Assembly (NCBI GenBank): GCA_004138175.2
Contig: RYFE02000006.1
Location: 124,001-188,000, forward strand
Length of the DNA stretch: 64,000 bases
Direction: 5' to 3'
Origin: Chloroflexales bacterium ZM16-3
Lineage (GTDB): Bacteria > Chloroflexota > Chloroflexia > Chloroflexales > Chloroflexaceae
Below are positions 16,006 to 25,499 of this stretch, piece after piece; the stretch's first letter is position 1, and every line of letters begins with the position of its first letter. The position numbers and the translations under genes are program-made. The notes below the pieces were generated by a model. The model was not told the origin of the DNA and ran no database searches. It worked only from the letters and a program-made list of their open reading frames with translations.

Positions 16006-19000
16006 GCCAACCAGCAGATCCCACCGGCCCGCCGCTGGCGGACGGCCTCTTCCGCTCGGCCGCCGCGATGCGCGCGGCGCATAACGAGCTGATCCAGCGC
16101 CGCCGCGAGCAGAGCATTAGCGCTCGGCCCATCCCCATGTCGGGCGCGGAGGGCCGCGCCCTGGAGTCGTTCGCCAACGACGCGATATCCTTTGTGCACG
16201 GCGGGTGCCGCACCGGCGCGATCCTCGACGATGAGGAGGAGCGCATGGGAGCCCAGAGCATGCTGATCTTCTGGGCGAACTTCCTCCAGCGCATCGGCTA
16301 CGAGATCGATGAGTCGGTTCTGTCCGACTTCGACCCGAATATGGCCCCCGACCTGCCCGAAGAACTCTGCCCCTACCTCGGCCTCGACTCCTTCCGCGAG
16401 AGCGACCGGCGGCGATTCTTCGGGCGCGCCCAGCTCACCCAGCAGTTCGTCCAGCGGCTAGCGACCGCGCGGTCACTGCTGGTGATCGGGCCATCGGGCA
16501 GCGGCAAATCTTCGCTGGTGCGCGCCGGCCTGATCCCGGCCCTGCGCGACGGCGCCCTGCCGGGCAGCGCGGGCTGGCGCTACCTGACGCTGATAATCCC
16601 CGGCACCGATCCGATCCTGTCCCTGGTGCGGGCGATCTCCCCCGACGAGCAGGGCTACCATGCTCAGGAGATCGCGCGGCGGCTGCGGGACGACCCCGAG
16701 TCGGTGCTTGCCATGCTCGGTGGCGACAGCGGCCCCCCCACCGTGCTGATGGTCGATCAGTTCGAGGAGCTGTTCACCCTGGCGGAGCGCGAGGCCGACC
16801 GGGCCGCGTTTATCCGAGCCATCCTGGCGATTGTCGGGACCGCTGCGCCGCAGCACCGCCTCGTGCTGACGATGCGCAGCGACTTTGAGACCTTCGCCCT
16901 GGCTGTCCCTGAGCTGAGGCCCCTGGTCGAGGAGTCGCGGGCGCCGGTGACGCCCCTGAGCCCGGCCGAGCTGCGTGAGGCGATCGAGGCACCGGCCCAG
17001 GACATTGGCCTGAAGTTTGAGTCGGGCGTGGTGGATCTGCTCGTCCAGGAGCTAGTCGGCGAGCCGGCAGGGCTGCCGCTGCTCCAGTTCACCCTGCTGA
17101 AGCTGTGGGAGCAGCGCGAGCACAACCGGATCACGCTGGCTGCCTACGAGCGGGTTGGCGGCGGGCGGCAGGCCCTGGCCCGCAGCGCCGACGCCTTCTA
17201 CGAAGCGCTCATCCCCGAGGATCAGGTGAGCACCCGGCGCATCCTGCTACGCATGGTGCGCCCCGGCGATGGCCTTGAGGTGACGAGCAGCCGCGTGCGG
17301 CGGGACGAGCTCTATGTCGGCGGCGAGGACCCCGGCCGGATCGACCGGGTGATCCAGAAGCTGGTGGACGCACGGCTGGTGCGGCTGACCCACGACGAGG
17401 TCGGCCGCCCCACGCAGCTGGAGGTCTCGCACGAGGCGCTGGTGCGTAACTGGCCGAAGCTGGTGGGCTGGCTGGAGGACGAGAAGCTGGCGCTGGCCAC
17501 GCGACGCCGGCTGGAGCAGCGCGCCCAGGAGTGGCAGCGGCTTGGGGCGGGCAGCGCCGGACTGCTCGATGAGACGCAGCTGCGCGAGGCTGAGCACTGG
17601 GTGGCTTCGCCCGAGGCGCTCTACCTTGGCTACGACCCCGTCTTGGCCCGGCTGATCGTCGCGTCGAGCGAGGCGCTGCGCGAGGCAGAGGACGCCCGCG
17701 AGGCGATCCGTGAGCGCGAGCTGGCGCAGGCCCGCGCCCTGGCCGAGGAGCAGCGCGCCCGCGCCGAGGCCGAGGCGGCGCGGGCCGACTCCCAGCGGCG
17801 CAGCGCCGTATGGCTGCGCGTGCTGCTGGCCGGCATGGCCGCCCTTGCGGTGGCCGCGCTCTACCTCGGCACGCAGGCGCTCGCCTCGGCCGCCCGCGAG
17901 ACGAACCTGAAGGCCACCGCCGTGCTGTCCGCCGCCACCAACGCCAGCCTTGCCGCCACCTCGGATGCGCTGCGCCAGACGGCCGAGGCCCAGAGCGAGC
18001 TTGAGCGCTCGCTGGGAAGGACGGCGGTGGCGGCCCAGGGCGAGGCCCAGCGCAGCGCTGAGCAGGCGAATATCCAGCGGGTCGCCGCCGAGACCCAGCG
18101 CAACCTGGCCCGCGCCGGCGAGCTGGCGGCAGAGGCCCAGGAGGCGCTCGCCAGTCGCCCGCAGCGCGGCCTGCTCCTAGCGGTCGCGGCGGCCCAGGTG
18201 GGCAACTCTCCCGCCGAGATCGCTGGTGCCGCCCTGAGCGCCGCCCTCACGCGCACCGATGGTGTCGGTATAGGCATGGCCCCTGGGCCGATTGTGGCCG
18301 CCGCGATCACAGCCGACCGCGCCCTGGTGGCCAGCGCCGATGAGATGGGCACCCTGCGCCTCTGGAGCCCCACTGCCAAGCCTGGCGCGGCCCCGCTAGC
18401 CGCTGTGAAAGACCTCGCCGAGCCCGCCCGCTTCGCCGACCTGAGCGACGATGGGCGCTGGGCGGTGATCGCCAGCACCAGCCGCGCCCTGGTCTACGCC
18501 ATCCAGAGCAACGCCTTTGATGGTGCGCCGGTCGAGCTGACTGGCCTGCCGGAGACAATCAGCGCGCTCGGCATCGGCCCGGCACGGCCCGGCGGCCCGC
18601 GCTGGCTGATCATCTCAGGCATCGACGGCTCGATCCTCGGCTGGCGCCTCGACGGCAGCGCGCCGGTTGGCCCGACGACCTTCTCTAGCGCCGAGCGGCC
18701 GACCGGCGTGATCCGCGCCCTGGCCTTCAGCCCCGATGGGCGCTGGCTGGCTACCGGCGGCGCCGACCGCATCACCCGGCTCTGGGATCTCACCGCGACC
18801 CAAGCCGCAAACCGCTTCGCCACCCGCCTGAATGCGCGAGCCGGGGCGATCACCGCGCTGGCCTTCAGCGCCGATAGCCGCTGGATGGCGGCGGGCGCAG
18901 CCGATGGAACCATCCACCTCTGGCGGGTCGGCGGCGGCGGGTTCAGCGGCGTCCCCTCTGTGAAGACCGGCCCGATTGGCTCGATCACCGCGCTTGTCTT

Positions 19001-19481
19001 TAGCCCCGATGGCGCCTGGCTGCTCAGCGGCAGCTCCGACCGAAACGCCCGCCTCTGGAGCGCCGATGCCTTTGCGACGAACGGGGCTGAGGCGGTGGTG
19101 CTTACTGGCCACAGCCAGGCGATCACGGCCATGGCCTTCAGCCCCGACTCACAGCTCGCCATCACCGCCAGCAGCGACCGCGACATCCTGGCATGGCCGA
19201 TCCGCCTGCTCAGGGCTGAACCCTACCGGCTGCACGGCCACGAGCAGACGGTGCAGGCGCTGTTTCCCACCAGCGACGGGCTGCTGAGCGCGGGCAGGGA
19301 TGGCCAGCTGCGCCGCTGGGATCTGCCGCCGCGCACCGCCGAGCAGCGGGCGAGCTTTGTCGCCGGGCTATCGCTCGATGATCAGATGCGGGATGCCTGC
19401 CTGGCGGCGGGGCGCAGCCTCACCGATGAGGAGATCCGGCAGTTCTTTGGCGATGCGTCGGCCACCTTGCCCTGCCAGTGA
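16002..19481 (+). CDS. nSTAND1 NTPase with membrane helix and WD40 propeller
   Basis: The 1159-residue protein has a 120-residue helical N-terminal region with no clear family. An nSTAND1 NTPase follows (CPYLGLDSFRESD, FFGR, Walker A GPSGSGKSSLVRAG at 163-, Walker B VLMVDQFEEL, then LTMRSDF and GLPLLQFTL). The winged-helix part is at about 440-520. A coiled region and one membrane helix (about 601-627) lead to about eight WD40 blades (747-1106, e.g. FSPDGRWLATGGADRITRLW). The tail matches the ACLAAGRSLTDEEI ending common in such proteins. WD40 repeats sense a ligand, the NTPase switches, and the coupled CHAT protease is the likely effector. The ATG overlaps the CHAT stop by four bases. Confidence 0.9.
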   Translation: MSQPADPTGPPLADGLFRSAAAMRAAHNELIQRRREQSISARPIPMSGAEGRALESFANDAISFVHGGCRTGAILDDEEERMGAQSMLIFWANFLQRIGYEIDESVLSDFDPNMAPDLPEELCPYLGLDSFRESDRRRFFGRAQLTQQFVQRLATARSLLVIGPSGSGKSSLVRAGLIPALRDGALPGSAGWRYLTLIIPGTDPILSLVRAISPDEQGYHAQEIARRLRDDPESVLAMLGGDSGPPTVLMVDQFEELFTLAEREADRAAFIRAILAIVGTAAPQHRLVLTMRSDFETFALAVPELRPLVEESRAPVTPLSPAELREAIEAPAQDIGLKFESGVVDLLVQELVGEPAGLPLLQFTLLKLWEQREHNRITLAAYERVGGGRQALARSADAFYEALIPEDQVSTRRILLRMVRPGDGLEVTSSRVRRDELYVGGEDPGRIDRVIQKLVDARLVRLTHDEVGRPTQLEVSHEALVRNWPKLVGWLEDEKLALATRRRLEQRAQEWQRLGAGSAGLLDETQLREAEHWVASPEALYLGYDPVLARLIVASSEALREAEDAREAIRERELAQARALAEEQRARAEAEAARADSQRRSAVWLRVLLAGMAALAVAALYLGTQALASAARETNLKATAVLSAATNASLAATSDALRQTAEAQSELERSLGRTAVAAQGEAQRSAEQANIQRVAAETQRNLARAGELAAEAQEALASRPQRGLLLAVAAAQVGNSPAEIAGAALSAALTRTDGVGIGMAPGPIVAAAITADRALVASADEMGTLRLWSPTAKPGAAPLAAVKDLAEPARFADLSDDGRWAVIASTSRALVYAIQSNAFDGAPVELTGLPETISALGIGPARPGGPRWLIISGIDGSILGWRLDGSAPVGPTTFSSAERPTGVIRALAFSPDGRWLATGGADRITRLWDLTATQAANRFATRLNARAGAITALAFSADSRWMAAGAADGTIHLWRVGGGGFSGVPSVKTGPIGSITALVFSPDGAWLLSGSSDRNARLWSADAFATNGAEAVVLTGHSQAITAMAFSPDSQLAITASSDRDILAWPIRLLRAEPYRLHGHEQTVQALFPTSDGLLSAGRDGQLRRWDLPPRTAEQRASFVAGLSLDDQMRDACLAAGRSLTDEEIRQFFGDASATLPCQ

Positions 19482-19536
19482 CAACTATCGACCAGCGAGC
19501 ATCGGTCGTCATAGATGCTCATTGAAGGAGACTCCT

Positions 19537-20325
19537 ATGCCTATCACCCCCGAGACCATCGCCGCCATCGCCGGGATGTACATCGAAGCCGAGGCGAGCG
19601 CCGCCCCGGTCGAGCCGATCCGCGAGCGCCACCCCGAGATCGGCGAGGAGGAGGCGTACGCGATCCAGGCCGAGCTGCTGCGGCGCAGGCTGGCCGCCGG
19701 TGCCAGCCTGGCCGGCTACAAGGCCGGGGCCACCAACGCCGGTGCCCAGGCCAGCTTCGGCCTGAGCCAGTCGGTCTACGCCGCGCTGCTCGCCGAGGGG
19801 CAGGTGCCCGACGACGGCGAGATCGACGCGGGCAGGCTCATCCACCCGCGCGTCGAGTGTGAGGTGGCCTTCCGCATGGCCGCAGACCTCGTCGGCCCCG
19901 GGGTGACTCCTGAGTCGGCTCTGGCCGCCGTGGCGGGCGCGCTGGCCGCCTTCGAGATCGTAGACGCCCGCACGTTCGGCTGGGGCGTGAAGCTGCCCGA
20001 GATGATCGCCGACACAGTCTTTGCGGCGCGCTATGTGCTCAGCGAGAATCTGCTGCCGGTGGCCGGGCTGGATCTGGCTGCGCTAGAGGTGACGCTGCTG
20101 AAGAACGGCGAGCAGGCCGCCCAGTCCACCGGGGCCAACGTGCTGGGCAGCCCGGCCAACGCCCTGGCCTGGCTGGCAAACCGCATGGCCGAGCACGGGC
20201 ACAGCCTGCGGGCCGGCGACATCGTCCTGGCCGGGTCGCTCACGCCGCTGGTGCCCGCCGCCGCCGGCGACAGCTTCGAGGCGCGGTTTGACCACCTGGG
20301 CGCGGTGCGGGTGAGGTTTGTCTAA
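19537..20325 (+). CDS. 2-keto-4-pentenoate hydratase / 4-oxalocrotonate decarboxylase family protein
   Basis: The 262 residues match the MhpD/DmpE family: AYAIQAELLRRR, GYKAGATN, then the metal-site region HPRVECEVAF (two Glu ligands), FEIVDARTFGWG and the closing DSFEARFDHLGAVRVRF. The family hydrates or decarboxylates 2-oxo-enols made by meta-cleavage of aromatics. No other meta-cleavage gene is nearby, so hydratase and decarboxylase cannot be told apart. GAAGGAG precedes the ATG by six bases. It is convergent with ilvE, with paired hairpins between. Confidence 0.85.
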   Translation: MPITPETIAAIAGMYIEAEASAAPVEPIRERHPEIGEEEAYAIQAELLRRRLAAGASLAGYKAGATNAGAQASFGLSQSVYAALLAEGQVPDDGEIDAGRLIHPRVECEVAFRMAADLVGPGVTPESALAAVAGALAAFEIVDARTFGWGVKLPEMIADTVFAARYVLSENLLPVAGLDLAALEVTLLKNGEQAAQSTGANVLGSPANALAWLANRMAEHGHSLRAGDIVLAGSLTPLVPAAAGDSFEARFDHLGAVRVRFV

Positions 20326-20349
20326 GGTCGCAGATCCCCAGAATCTCTT

Positions 20350-20400
20350 GTTGTATTGTCCAAAATGGCCAGCTTCGCTGGCCATTTTGGACAATACAAC
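20350..20400. terminator. 51-bp perfect hairpin, GCTTCGC centre, between convergent genes
   Basis: A 24-bp stem (GTTGTATTGTCCAAAATGGC plus CAGC) closes on TTC, giving the centre AGCTTCGCT. AAAA/TTTT steps lie inside the stem. It probably separates the hydratase and ilvE transcripts. Confidence 0.75.
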
Positions 20401-20407
20401 GCTGGTT

Positions 20408-20427
20408 TTTAGGGCGGCAGCCCTAAA
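20408..20427. terminator. Small hairpin TTTAGGGC / GCCCTAAA
   Basis: An 8-bp stem with a GGCA loop follows the larger hairpin, with TTTT on its left. It may terminate ilvE transcription on the minus strand. Confidence 0.45.
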
Positions 20428-20463
20428 CTTGATACGCATGGGGGCTATCTCGCACCAGAGAGC

Positions 20464-21384
20464 TTAGCCGTACACCGGCGTACACCACTGGCGGTAGGCC
20501 GGCGCCTTGCCGCGCACCACCTCGCCGTAGAGCTGCGCCAGCATCGAGCTGACCGGCCCGATCTCGCCGTCGCCAACCTTACGCCGGTCAACCTCCACAA
20601 TTGGCTTCACCTCCGCGCCCGTCCCGCAGAAGAACGCCTCGTCGGCCACATACAGCTCGGTGCGGTCGATCGAGCGCTCCACAACCGTCAGCCCGAGCCG
20701 CTCGTGGGCCATCTGGGCCACCACCTGCCGGGTGATCCCCTCCAGCACATCGCTGGTCAGCGGCGGCGTGATCAGCTTGCCGTCGCGCACCAGGAACAGG
20801 TTCGCCGCGCTGGCCTCGGAGACGTGCCCGTCCGAGCCGAGCACAATCGCCTCGTCGTAGCCGTTCAGCAGAGCCTCGGTCTTCGCCAGGGCCGAGTTGA
20901 TGTATGCGCCGGACACCTTGGCCCGCGAGGGGATGATGTTGTCCTCGATCCGCCGCCACGACGACACGCAGACCTTCAGCGCGCTGCTCTCGATGTACTG
21001 CCCGAAGCCCACCGCCCACATAGTGAAGCTGTCGGTCATATCGTTCAGCCGCACCGCGATGGCCGGGTCGCTCTTGTAGACCAGCGGGCGGATGTAGACA
21101 TCCTCGCGGAACTCCTCTTTGCGCAGCAGGTCGAGCGTGATCGCGCACAGCTCATCCACGCTGTAGTCCAGCTTCATGTAGAGGATGCGGCAGGAGCGGT
21201 GCAGTCGCTCCATATGCTCGCGCAGCTTGAAGATCAGCAGCTGCTCCTCTTCGGCGTTCCAGTAGGCCCGGATGCCCTCGAAGCAGCCGGTGCCATAGTT
21301 GAGCGCGTTGGTCATCACGCTCACGCTGGCCTGCTCGATCGGGACGATCTGGCCGTTGAAGAAGGCGAATTTGTTGTTGGGCAT
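20464..21384 (-). CDS. ilvE: Branched-chain amino acid aminotransferase (class IV PLP enzyme)
   Basis: This 306-residue protein has the full family pattern: FFNGQIVP, NYGTGCFEGIRAYW, RPLVYKS, the PLP-lysine region SRAKVSGAYINSALAKTEAL, and EASAANLFLVRDGKLITPP with SDVLEGITR. It transfers amino groups between 2-oxoglutarate and leucine, isoleucine or valine keto acids. AGGAG lies upstream of the start. It is downstream of, and in the same direction as, a methyltransferase gene. Confidence 0.95.
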   Translation of the reverse strand: MPNNKFAFFNGQIVPIEQASVSVMTNALNYGTGCFEGIRAYWNAEEEQLLIFKLREHMERLHRSCRILYMKLDYSVDELCAITLDLLRKEEFREDVYIRPLVYKSDPAIAVRLNDMTDSFTMWAVGFGQYIESSALKVCVSSWRRIEDNIIPSRAKVSGAYINSALAKTEALLNGYDEAIVLGSDGHVSEASAANLFLVRDGKLITPPLTSDVLEGITRQVVAQMAHERLGLTVVERSIDRTELYVADEAFFCGTGAEVKPIVEVDRRKVGDGEIGPVSSMLAQLYGEVVRGKAPAYRQWCTPVYG

Positions 21385-21447
21385 GGGGTTCTCCTGCGTG
21401 CAATTGCAGATTGGGTGTAGCTTGTGCCAAAGTACTGTACCATTCTT

Positions 21448-22641
21448 TTAGGCGGCTACAACCGGCGGGCCGCAGATGATCATGATCGGGCGGCTCTGGT
21501 GCTGGGTGAGCGTCACCACCAGGGGGCGCGGGCCGTCCCCGCTGAGCTGGCGGGCCAGGGCGTCAGTGTCCATGGGCGACCCGCGCTTCTTCACCGTCAC
21601 CGGCCCGGCGTCGAGCTCGCGCAGAAGTGCCCGCAGCCGCTTCAGGCCGAAGGGCTGCCAGGAGATCACCGGCCAGGCCCGCGCGAGGGGCGTGGCGATC
21701 AGTGCGGCGGATGTCAGGTAGGCGATCTGCGCGTCGATCTGGGCCGCGCCGATCTGGGCAGCCAGATCCGCCACTAGGCCCGCCCGGATCACCGCCGGGT
21801 CTGGCTCGTAGAGGAAGGCGAGCGGAGGGGACAGGGGACAGGAGACAGGGGACAGGGTGGATCGCTCCATCGACCAGCGCTGGCCAGTGCTGCTGATCAG
21901 GAGCGTCGCCCGGCGGGCCACCTGGGCCAGCGGCCCGCACCAGAGGACGGCCTCCTTCAGCTCGCCGTCGAGCGAGACAAACTCCAGCTCGGCGTCGGCG
22001 GGCAGCTCGGCCACATCCACGCCGGGGGCCAGCTTCACCGCCAGGGCCGGGGTGTGCGCGCGCCAGGCGAGGATGCGGCTCAGGGGCGGCTCATACTCCT
22101 CGACGTGGAAGCGCCGCCGCCCGCCCGCCCGCCGCCCCGGGTCGCAGAAGATCGCCCCGGCGGCGGGCGGCCCCTCGGCCAGCAGGTCGCGCCGCAGCGT
22201 GATGAGCCTATCGGACAGGCCGAGCGCCTCAGCGTTGGCCGCCGCCATCGCCAACCGCAGCTCATCGCGGTCGACGGCGATCACCTGGGCGTCAGCCTCG
22301 GCCAGGGCCAGGGCGTCGCCGCCAACCCCGCAGCAAAGGTCAGCCACGGGGCCATACGGGGCCATACGGGCGGCGCGATGGGCGGCCACCGGGGCGGCGC
22401 TCGCCTGCTCCAGCGCATCGCGGGTGAAGAACATGCGACCGGCGGCGGGGAACTTCGCAGCGGCGCGGCGGCGCAGCAGAGTCAGATCCACAGCGGCGCT
22501 GGCCTGATCCGCCGGGTAGCTGCGGCGCAGCCGCGTCAGCTCGCCCAGCAGGTCATGCTCGCCCAGCGGGCGCCCTGCGAGATCGGCAAGCAGCGCCCGG
22601 CCAGAGGGTGACTGGAGCCAGGCGAGGGCGTCGAGATCCAT
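21448..22641 (-). CDS. Class I SAM-dependent methyltransferase with THUMP-like C-terminus
   Basis: The 397-residue protein has the SAM-binding motif VADLCCGVGGDALALA, acidic loop VIAVDRDE, and a catalytic-type DPGRRAGGRR motif. The C-terminal domain (SWQPFGLKRLRALLRELDAG, TVKKRGSP) is like the THUMP-like partner seen in this family, so an RNA substrate is likely. The ATG at 22641 (MDLDALAWLQ) fits the family better than the ATG at 22698. Four copies of CTGTCCC are embedded in frame and give STLSPVSCPLSPPL at about residues 263-276, between the catalytic and C-terminal parts. Confidence 0.8.
   Translation of the reverse strand: MDLDALAWLQSPSGRALLADLAGRPLGEHDLLGELTRLRRSYPADQASAAVDLTLLRRRAAAKFPAAGRMFFTRDALEQASAAPVAAHRAARMAPYGPVADLCCGVGGDALALAEADAQVIAVDRDELRLAMAAANAEALGLSDRLITLRRDLLAEGPPAAGAIFCDPGRRAGGRRRFHVEEYEPPLSRILAWRAHTPALAVKLAPGVDVAELPADAELEFVSLDGELKEAVLWCGPLAQVARRATLLISSTGQRWSMERSTLSPVSCPLSPPLAFLYEPDPAVIRAGLVADLAAQIGAAQIDAQIAYLTSAALIATPLARAWPVISWQPFGLKRLRALLRELDAGPVTVKKRGSPMDTDALARQLSGDGPRPLVVTLTQHQSRPIMIICGPPVVAA
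21828..21855. repeat. Heptamer tandem repeat (GGGACAG)x4 inside the methyltransferase CDS
   Basis: There are three exact copies and one GAGACAG variant. On the coding strand this is CTGTCCC, the same word found between genes at 8583 and 24026-24076. It adds about nine residues without breaking the frame. Confidence 0.95.
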
Positions 22642-22680
22642 GTGTTGGTGCCGATATGTATGGTACGATCTGCGTAGGGC

Positions 22681-22710
22681 GGCGCTCGCCCATAGCAAAG
22701 GGCGAGCGCC
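22681..22710. repeat. Hairpin GGCGCTCGCCC / GGGCGAGCGCC
   Basis: An 11-bp perfect stem with an 8-nt loop lies in the gap between oppF and the methyltransferase start. Its role is unclear. Confidence 0.7.
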
Positions 22711-22735
22711 TCAGTTGCTTAGGGGCTCAACAGCT

Positions 22736-22852
22736 CATTCCGCTCAGTGCTTTAGCGGGCAGAATCATTGAGCCTATCGTAGCAAGGTGCGAGCGCAGCG
22801 AGCCACCAGCTTCAGTGCCTCAGTGGCTCAAGCATTCCGCTCAGTGCTTTAG
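22736..22852. repeat. 20-bp direct repeats and CACTGAGG-type words at the oppF 3' end
   Basis: CATTCCGCTCAGTGCTTTAG occurs at 22736-22755 and 22833-22852; the second copy contains the oppF stop codon. On the minus strand the gene is followed by AGCACTGAGCGG and CCACTGAGGCACTGAAG, the same octamer and orientation as at bchP, auracyanin and the phosphoesterase. Confidence 0.85.
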
Positions 22853-23958
22853 TCGGCCGCGCCCTTGAACTTCACCTTGGCGATATCGGCCGCGATGCGG
22901 GCCGCCATCGCGTCAGCCTGCTTCTTGGCCACGGTGGGCATCAGCTCAGCAGACTCGCGGGCGCGCCAGCAGGCGGCGAAGTGGCCGTCGCCGTAGTCGA
23001 TAAACGGCGGCTCTTCGTCTATACACTGCTGGAAGGCGATCGGGCAGCGGGTGTGGAAGTGACAGCCGCTCGGCGGGTTGAGCGGGCTGGGCACATCGCC
23101 CTCCAGGATAATCCGCCGGCGATGCTGCTCGATCTTCGGGTCGGGGATCGGCACAGCCGAGAGCAGCGCCTGCGTGTAGGGGTGCAGCGGCATGCTGTAG
23201 AGCTTCGATCCCTCAGAGAGCTCGACCATCTTGCCCAGGTACATCACGGCCACGCGGTCGGAGATATGCCGGACCACGCTGAGGTCGTGGGCGATAAACA
23301 GGTAGGTGAGGCCAAGCTTCTGCTGAAGCTCCTCTAGCAGGTTCACCACCTGGGCCTGGATGGACACATCGAGCGCGGAGACCGGCTCGTCGCAGACGAC
23401 AAACTGCGGCTCGACGGCGAGGGCGCGGGCGATGCCGATGCGCTGGCGCTGGCCGCCGGAGAACTCGTGCGGGTAGCGGTTGGCGAAGGCCGGGTTGAGG
23501 CCCACCAGCCCGAGCAGCTCCTCGACCCGCTCGCGGACGGCCTTACCCTCGCGCAGCTTATGCACCCGGATCGGCTCGCCGATAATATCGCCGACCGTCA
23601 TACGCGGGTTCAGCGAGGCGTAAGGGTCCTGGAAGATCATCTGCACGCGGCGACGCATCTTGCGCAGCGCATCGCCGGTCAGCTTAGTGAGATCCTGGCC
23701 CTCGAAGATCACATTGCCGGCGGTGGGCCGGTAGAGCTGGAGGATGGCCCGGCCGGTGGTGCTCTTGCCGCAGCCCGACTCGCCGACGAGCCCGAGAGTC
23801 TCGCCCTTCTTAATGCCAAACGTGAGCCCATCAACCGCCTTGACGGTGCCGACGCGGCGCTGGAAGATGATCCCGCGATTCACGGGGAAGTGCATCTCCA
23901 GCCCCTTCACATCGATCAGGTTTCCGCTCTCGCCGGTGCCATTCGGTGATGTTGTCAT
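22849..23958 (-). CDS. Oligopeptide/dipeptide ABC transporter ATP-binding protein (OppF/DppF type)
   Basis: A complete ABC ATPase: Walker [18 protein letters not shown]-loop [12 protein letters not shown], signature [16 protein letters not shown], Walker [13 protein letters not shown], switch His in FIAHDLSVV. The oligopeptide-type C-terminal extension has the CHFHTRCP cysteine motif. It energises peptide or related solute uptake with the OppD-like protein upstream. ATG 23958 (MTTSPNGTG) is preferred. The permease and binding-protein genes are not in the window. The 369 residues include an Ala/Lys-rich tail that stops inside a repeat. Confidence 0.93.
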   Translation of the reverse strand: MTTSPNGTGESGNLIDVKGLEMHFPVNRGIIFQRRVGTVKAVDGLTFGIKKGETLGLVGESGCGKSTTGRAILQLYRPTAGNVIFEGQDLTKLTGDALRKMRRRVQMIFQDPYASLNPRMTVGDIIGEPIRVHKLREGKAVRERVEELLGLVGLNPAFANRYPHEFSGGQRQRIGIARALAVEPQFVVCDEPVSALDVSIQAQVVNLLEELQQKLGLTYLFIAHDLSVVRHISDRVAVMYLGKMVELSEGSKLYSMPLHPYTQALLSAVPIPDPKIEQHRRRIILEGDVPSPLNPPSGCHFHTRCPIAFQQCIDEEPPFIDYGDGHFAACWRARESAELMPTVAKKQADAMAARIAADIAKVKFKGAAD

Positions 23959-24025
23959 TCTCTCTATTCCCGTTAGACAAGGCTTCAGCGGCACATTACC
24001 GTTTGGGGCCACGCATCAGTCTTGC

Positions 24026-24076
24026 CTGTCCCCTGTCCCTTGTCCCCCGACTCCCGACTCCCGACCCCTGTCCCCC
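24026..24076. repeat. Mixed heptamer tract CTGTCCC and CGACTCC between oppD and oppF
   Basis: Tandem CTGTCCC units are followed by CGACTCC units and another CTGTCCC. The tract starts right after the oppD stop codon on the minus strand. Confidence 0.85.
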
Positions 24077-24079
24077 ACC

Positions 24080-25096
<1,017 letters not shown>

Positions 25097-25239
25097 CGAC
25101 TCCTCGCTGTTCCTGGTATGCACTAGTGGTGTGGTGTCCCTCGCCTAGAGGGCGGGCGAGCCACCTGCTCATGTGACCGGGGGGGTGGTCGTTTGAGGCG
25201 TACATTGCCTTATATACGTGATGTAGATGCGGTATTTTG

Positions 25240-25268
25240 ATAGTACCATGCGCTGTGCGGGCTGTCAA
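25240..25268 (-). promoter_or_regulatory. Promoter of the oppDF-type operon
   Basis: On the minus strand TTGACA (25268-25263), 17 bp, TACTAT (25245-25240). The leader to oppD is about 140 nt. Confidence 0.7.
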
Positions 25269-25275
25269 ATCTTGT

Positions 25276-25475
25276 GCCGCCACGCACAGGGCATGCGCAA
25301 CGTCGCTGGCGGCTGAAGCCGCGTCACGGGGGCCTGCGGCCAACCGCCCACCTTCGTGGGCGGTTCTGGCGTCGGCGCCGGCCGACGCCCGGCGCAACGC
25401 GCCCCGTCGGCGCGACTTCCAGTCGCCAGCCGGGAGGGCAGGGACGTTGCACATGCCCTGCCGCCACGCACAGGG
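25276..25475. repeat. Composite repeat with 16-bp direct repeats and inner structured repeat copy 1
   Basis: GCCGCCACGCACAGGG stands at 25276-25291 and 25460-25475. Inside, AGGGCATGCGCAACGTC (25288-25304) and GACGTTGCACATGCCCT (25443-25459) are near-perfect inverted repeats. The core at 25304-25434 is the 131-bp repeat also found at 29713 and 50365; its ends (CTGGCGGCTGAAGCCGCG and CGCGACTTCCAGTCGCCAG) pair imperfectly. It fills most of the 403-bp gap between the McrB-like gene and oppD. Confidence 0.85.
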
Positions 25476-25499
25476 TTCAGCTTCCGGCGGGGGTGGTTT

